Of a DNA stretch of 64,000 nucleotides, positions 60,542 through 64,000 are shown piece by piece. Numbering within the stretch: position 1 is the stretch's first letter; every line of letters starts with the position of its first letter. A program made the position numbers and the translations under genes. A model generated the notes under the pieces. The model ran no database searches and was not told where the DNA came from. It saw only the letters and a list, made by a program, of their open reading frames with translations. The DNA is from Xenorhabdus anantnagensis (GTDB taxonomy: Bacteria; Pseudomonadota; Gammaproteobacteria; Enterobacterales; Enterobacteriaceae), in contig NZ_JAQRFN010000007.1 in the NCBI RefSeq assembly GCF_028598555.1, forward strand, positions 1 through 64,000, written 5' to 3'.

Positions 60542-60812
60542 GTTTCGGGGGATAAGTTTTTAGCGTTGTCATGACGGTACTTGTGGTCACTTCCAGGACA
60601 CGGGCGGTGTCGCGGATCCCCCCGTTATTCATTGCCATATCGATAATCTGTTCTTTAACACCGGGTTTACAGGCTTGATAGGTGTATTCCAACTGAAAGA
60701 CCTTACAGCAGGCATAACAGCGATAACGGGGATGGCCGCCATTTCCTTTTCCATGTCCTTTGACATGTTCTGATGTGTGACAATAACGACAATAAACGTC
60801 AACTTTAGCCAT
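60522..60812 (-). CDS. insA: IS1-family InsA, copy 2 (full length)
   Basis: A 96-residue DNA-binding protein with the complete zinc-finger region GGHPRYRCYACCKVF and helix-turn-helix NNGGIRDTARVLEV. The three extra residues compared with copy 1 suggest this is the intact form and the better candidate for activity. Confidence 0.88.
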   Translation of the reverse strand: MAKVDVYCRYCHTSEHVKGHGKGNGGHPRYRCYACCKVFQLEYTYQACKPGVKEQIIDMAMNNGGIRDTARVLEVTTSTVMTTLKTYPPKRDDASS

Positions 60813-60869
60813 ACTCCACCCTTAAAAAGTTAGAGCATGTCACAATAACTAACTATTCAATACATGACC

Positions 60870-60877
60870 CTCCATGG
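60870..60877. repeat. Target-site duplication CTCCATGG, right copy
   Basis: Eight bases next to the right end of IS1 copy 2, identical to 13159-13166 at the left end of IS1 copy 1. Confidence 0.75.
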
Positions 60878-61004
60878 AGCTAGCACCATTATGTCAGCAC
60901 CAACATCACCGTCGGTCGTCAGCCCCATGTGCACAACAATGATATCAGCTCCCGCCTGAATCATGACCACCGTATCATTCGGGTTAAATACGTATGGTGT
61001 GGTC
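60870..61004 (-). pseudogene. Central part of the split PEP-hydrolase (Tm-1-like) gene
   Basis: The minus strand reads [15 protein letters not shown] then [20 protein letters not shown], a conserved segment of the PEP-hydrolase / Tm-1-like TIM-barrel family. After a short break (an internal deletion) come codons for GASS directly next to the target duplication, in frame with MERLPTE at 13090-13166. The N-terminal part is missing; the fragment is fused to a piece of the ANT(6)-like gene. Confidence 0.7.
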
Positions 61005-61012
61005 AACATACA

Positions 61013-61050
61013 ACATCAACAATTCTTTCATCGTGTTGTCACGAAACTTA
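61013..61050 (-). pseudogene. 38-bp fragment of the ANT(6)-like adenylyltransferase gene
   Basis: These 38 bases are identical to 11189-11226, inside the intact gene at 10902-11762 (coding [12 protein letters not shown]). Similarity extends a few bases further left with one inserted base. Nothing else of the gene remains here. Confidence 0.75.
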
Positions 61051-61210
61051 GAGCAAGCCAGATTGATAAATAATGAATATCAGAGCAACAAACTAAAACT
61101 CTTCAAGTCGGCATCTGATCTGATATGGTGAAACAACATTTACATTTACATTTACGTTCCTGAGCGATGTTATTAGGGGACATCCAATCAAAATATGGAA
61201 GAACCTCACA

Positions 61211-62098
61211 TTGATAGATTTTAACGGCTACATAGACAAGATTGCTTATTACGCTCACATGTTAGATAACGTGGCAAACTGTGATTCAGGCAACGTAGAA
61301 GGCCTGAGTTATAAGTTGTACCAATCAACAGGGCAGATCCGGGATCTTATAGTGGTATATCATGGAGGTGGTGTGAACAGTCAGGCTGGTTATGGTATAT
61401 TCGCTCAGCAATTGTGCATGGTAGCATCAGTGGCTGTCTGCCTGATAGATATTCGCGGTCACGGGAAATCCGACGGCATAAGAGGTACTGTGGATTATCC
61501 AGAGAGGATTTGGAGTGATGTTGATATTGTGCTTCAGGAGATGCAGCGTCTTTTTCCACAGGCGCGTCGCTATTTGTTTGGTCATTCTAGCGGTGCGGGA
61601 ATGCTGTTGAACTATTTTACCTGTTATCGCCCGCAACATAAAGTTGATGGTTTATTTATGCTGGCATGTGAGCTGGGGCCATTTGCCAAACTTAAATGTC
61701 AGTCTGGCAATACCACCCCCTTTGTTGAGGTAAATCAGTGGCCATTTATCATAAATGCTCTGAGCAGAGGTCTGCTCTGTGGGCAAACGCTCGCAGTTAA
61801 GCTCCATTTTTCTGAAGAGGCACTTGCATCCATGGACGGCTTTGTTGAGCATTATAGCGTCAATATAGCGAATGCTTTAACGCCGCGCCATCCTGCAAAG
61901 CAATTGGCTGCTCTGTCTTTACCTTCACACTTTTTGATTGCTGAAAAGGATGAATTGTTTTCTTCTACAGCAATGAAAGAATTTGCCACTATACACGGTT
62001 CGCCATATCTCAAGGTGAGTGTTTTACCCGAGTGTTCCCATCTGGATTGTATTTTTGCTGCGGCTTCTTACTTAAGTAAAAACTTAACTCAAGAGTAA
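61211..62098 (+). CDS. Alpha/beta hydrolase (monoacylglycerol-lipase-like)
   Basis: A 295-residue serine hydrolase of the alpha/beta fold. The oxyanion region is VVYHGGGVNSQAGYG, followed by DIRGHGKSDG, the nucleophile elbow GHSSGAG (Ser near residue 125), the acid in LIAEKDELF and the His in PECSHLD. It resembles lysophospholipase or monoglyceride-lipase type enzymes. There is no ATG at the start: TTG 61211 is used, with GGAAGAA upstream; the next ATG is at 61259. No signal peptide. Substrate unknown. Confidence 0.72.
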   Translation: MIDFNGYIDKIAYYAHMLDNVANCDSGNVEGLSYKLYQSTGQIRDLIVVYHGGGVNSQAGYGIFAQQLCMVASVAVCLIDIRGHGKSDGIRGTVDYPERIWSDVDIVLQEMQRLFPQARRYLFGHSSGAGMLLNYFTCYRPQHKVDGLFMLACELGPFAKLKCQSGNTTPFVEVNQWPFIINALSRGLLCGQTLAVKLHFSEEALASMDGFVEHYSVNIANALTPRHPAKQLAALSLPSHFLIAEKDELFSSTAMKEFATIHGSPYLKVSVLPECSHLDCIFAAASYLSKNLTQE

Positions 62099-62241
62099 GC
62101 CAGTTTGCAGAAGAAATAAGATGAGCACTTCCACCCTATGTTGAACTTGGGTAGGGAGTGATAGAAATGAAGTGTGGCTCCCCCTCAGATTTCCGGCCTT
62201 AAAATGCCGGCTAACAAACCAGCTCTTTGTCAGTAATCTGA

Positions 62242-62270
62242 AACAGGAGAGGCTAGCTCCCTCTCCTGTT
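62242..62270. terminator. Terminator between alpha/beta hydrolase and toxin-like gene
   Basis: Stem AACAGGAGAGG / CCTCTCCTGTT with a 7-base loop, followed by ATTTT on the plus strand. It lies between convergent genes and can serve both. Confidence 0.8.
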
Positions 62271-62280
62271 ATTTTCGTAC

Positions 62281-64000
62281 TTACCTTATGACTGAATTGA
62301 AGTCAGGTGACAAAAGCTGCTGTTCGGCCTTGGCAGGCTTAAAACCTTGCAGCAGGTTCTCGTGGGAACTGCCGGCATCAGGGAATGAGGCCATAGCCCC
62401 AATCAAATTCGCCAGACTCAAACTTTCAGCTTCTGAACCCGTGGTCACTGCGTTAGCTGTCATGGCTGGTTGCCTGCTGGCCCAAGATAAATCCATCAAC
62501 ACCCCATTGATGTTCCTCTGTTTACTCATGCTATTCACTAAGTGCGCCACGTCGATCATCGACGAAGCTCCCTCTAGATTGATATGCAGATGTTGATGGT
62601 TCTTGGCCTGATGACCAAATACCTGACGCACCACCAATGCCGTTCCGTTGCCAGAATCGGTCAACATCAAATCATCATTGTGTCGGCTCGCCAGAACACT
62701 CTGCGGATTGGCTATCGGTAAGCGTAAGCGATCCAAGGCTTGATTCGGATCGTCATTATCGATGATAACCGTACGGTAGTGGCTCCACATCTCTTTACTG
62801 AATTGATAGGTATCGTTATTAGCCCCGCCATACAATACCAGACTATCGACACCGTCAATGATCGGTAGCGTCAGGTTGTCACTGGCCTCTCCTCCCTGGA
62901 GTAACAGGAAAGAATCAATGCGCTCCATTCCTGTGAAACTATTGAGTATTTTTGCCTTGCTGCCACCGAGTTCATACAACGTTTGAGTCGTCTGGTCATA
63001 CACATACGCCGTCTTATTTTCTGCATGGGTTCCCACAAAATGCAAATTATTGGAGGCGGGGATTCCATTGCCTGAAAACATCTGGCTACTGCCAACATCG
63101 AACCAACTTGTCATACTGCTATCCTGCAAAGTCAGTACCCCTTTGGCCTGCCATTGACCAGCGAGCTCAGTGAGTGCTGGTGACAGTCGGGCCAAATTGT
63201 TCTGCTGCCAGTCTTTGTCAACGCCAACTAACCGCAACTCGCCATTATTAGTTCGCAACAAGATCTCACCCTTGGCTGTAGTCAGGCGCATGCCGGTATC
63301 GACCTGCTGCACCATTTTGAGATGCAACCCGGGAGTCAACTCACTGGCAGCGGGAAGTTGCACCGAGGCACTGAACATCTGGTCAGTGCCAAAGGCTGCG
63401 GTCAACGTATCTCCGGGTATGGCTGGCTGGTTATACAGCTTGCCACTTTCTGGCTCGAATAGCCGTGCGGAGGTGCCATCCGCTTCAAATCCCAGGAATT
63501 GAAGCGATTTGTCCTGAAGTCCCTTCGAAGCCACTACGACTTGTCCGTTGTGATACCACACCGGAAGCAGGCTCTTGCCATCGGAACCCTTGACCCCGAA
63601 CACAGCCAGAGTAGTTTTGCCATCTGCGACGTTGGCTAAATCCTGCCACCAGTGGGCACGCCCCTTGAGCCAATGCTCGTTGACCGCTTCGTAGCTAAGC
63701 TGCCCCATCGCATCAAGCTGGGCCACACGCCCATCCTCAGTGACAGCAAGCAAACTGCCATTCAGGTTGACCACGTTGGCCAACGGCGGAGTACTGACGC
63801 GCAATGCTGTGGGGTGATTAGCATCAAGCACTGCCTGACCTGAGCCTTCTTGACGGAATAGAACCTTTTTCTCCCTGCTGTAGAAGAAGAACACTTCTGT
63901 GCCAGTAGATCGGGAAATACTGCCCGCTAATACGAGGTCGGCAGGGATCTGCCATGCACTGCGGTTTTGTTCATGCGCTTCAAAGTGCAAGGTCTGCTCT
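62281..64000 (-). CDS. C-terminal part of a large toxin-like protein (5' end off window)
   Basis: The frame is open to the right window edge, so at least 572 residues are C-terminal to an unseen N-terminus. The sequence is built of beta-propeller or lectin-like repeats: short units such as GSLLAVTEDGRVAQLD, LPVWYHNGQVVVAS, FGTDQMFSASVQLP and VGSSQMFSGNGIP, with a later LVLYGGANNDTYQFSKEMW stretch that resembles RTX-like or TcdA/TcdB-pore-domain-associated toxins of Photorhabdus, Xenorhabdus and Yersinia. No signal peptide can be judged. Base composition is richer in G and C than the neighbours. The toxin label is by resemblance and context. Confidence 0.5.
   Translation of the reverse strand, partial: EQTLHFEAHEQNRSAWQIPADLVLAGSISRSTGTEVFFFYSREKKVLFRQEGSGQAVLDANHPTALRVSTPPLANVVNLNGSLLAVTEDGRVAQLDAMGQLSYEAVNEHWLKGRAHWWQDLANVADGKTTLAVFGVKGSDGKSLLPVWYHNGQVVVASKGLQDKSLQFLGFEADGTSARLFEPESGKLYNQPAIPGDTLTAAFGTDQMFSASVQLPAASELTPGLHLKMVQQVDTGMRLTTAKGEILLRTNNGELRLVGVDKDWQQNNLARLSPALTELAGQWQAKGVLTLQDSSMTSWFDVGSSQMFSGNGIPASNNLHFVGTHAENKTAYVYDQTTQTLYELGGSKAKILNSFTGMERIDSFLLLQGGEASDNLTLPIIDGVDSLVLYGGANNDTYQFSKEMWSHYRTVIIDNDDPNQALDRLRLPIANPQSVLASRHNDDLMLTDSGNGTALVVRQVFGHQAKNHQHLHINLEGASSMIDVAHLVNSMSKQRNINGVLMDLSWASRQPAMTANAVTTGSEAESLSLANLIGAMASFPDAGSSHENLLQGFKPAKAEQQLLSPDFNSVIR

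Larger units (their letters stand above)
60090..60869 (-). mobile_element. IS1-family insertion sequence, copy 2
   Basis: A 780-bp element, same orientation as copy 1 and about 98 percent identical, with the 9 bp that copy 1 lacks. The left end interrupts the ParA remnant. The right end abuts CTCCATGG, identical to the octamer at the left of copy 1. Its own two flanks do not match each other. Confidence 0.9.

Noticed and set aside
60870-61210. Continuation of the ParA gene beyond IS1 copy 2
   Set aside because: The sequence to the right codes a PEP-hydrolase-like segment on the other strand, not the ParA C-terminal region.

Overview
The window looks like chromosome of an insect-associated enterobacterium of the Xenorhabdus/Photorhabdus group (Morganellaceae, Enterobacterales). 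The evidence is moderately AT-rich DNA, E. coli-like core proteins in conserved clusters, a 6S RNA gene with the enterobacterial sequence, palindromic intergenic repeats, and accessory genes of toxin, immunity and mobile-element type. Genus and species are inference.

Layout. 1-77: start of a ParA-like ATPase gene of an integrative element, running off the left edge. 0.3-7.2 kb: core block ampE-ampD (leftward), then ppdD-hofB-hofC and coaE-zapD-yacG (rightward). 7.7-13.1 kb: loiP followed by accessory DNA: an IS630 remnant, an arsenic operon (arsR-arsB plus a broken arsC) with two inverted ArsR-type operators, an ANT(6)-like adenylyltransferase, an M16 peptidase remnant, and ybjQ. 13.17-13.94 kb: IS1-family element, copy 1. 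13.9-16.1 kb: a small toxin/immunity-like island with truncated and frameshifted genes. 16.4-24.1 kb: lysS-prfB-recJ-dsbC-xerD, fldB, ygfX-sdhE. 24.5-29.6 kb: ygfZ, an HD hydrolase, a TPP enzyme and a DHA2 exporter. 30.2-41.4 kb: gcvTHP, ubiI-ubiH-pepP-ygfB, zapA, 6S RNA and fau. 41.5-47.9 kb: serA, rpiA, argP, yggE, argO, mscS, yacL. 48.0-59.1 kb: acnB, a GNAT-like orphan, lpd-aceF-aceE-pdhR with a perfect PdhR box. 59.7-61.05 kb: remnants of a second ParA gene, IS1 copy 2, a PEP-hydrolase-like gene and the ANT(6)-like gene. 61.2-64 kb: an alpha/beta hydrolase and the C-terminal part of a large toxin-like protein.

The main structural result concerns the two IS1-family copies. They are in the same orientation 46 kb apart. 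The outer left flank of copy 1 and the outer right flank of copy 2 share the same 8-bp target duplication (CTCCATGG), and they carry the two halves of one decayed PEP-hydrolase-like gene. Joining the flanks and removing one target copy restores the reading GASSMERLPTE across the junction. So the whole 13.94-60.09 kb block of housekeeping DNA sits inside what was once one insertion site. Independently, ampE and pdhR, which lie close together in E. coli, are at opposite ends of the window, each next to the same ParA upstream sequence in inverted orientation. Both observations point to large-scale rearrangement through mobile elements.
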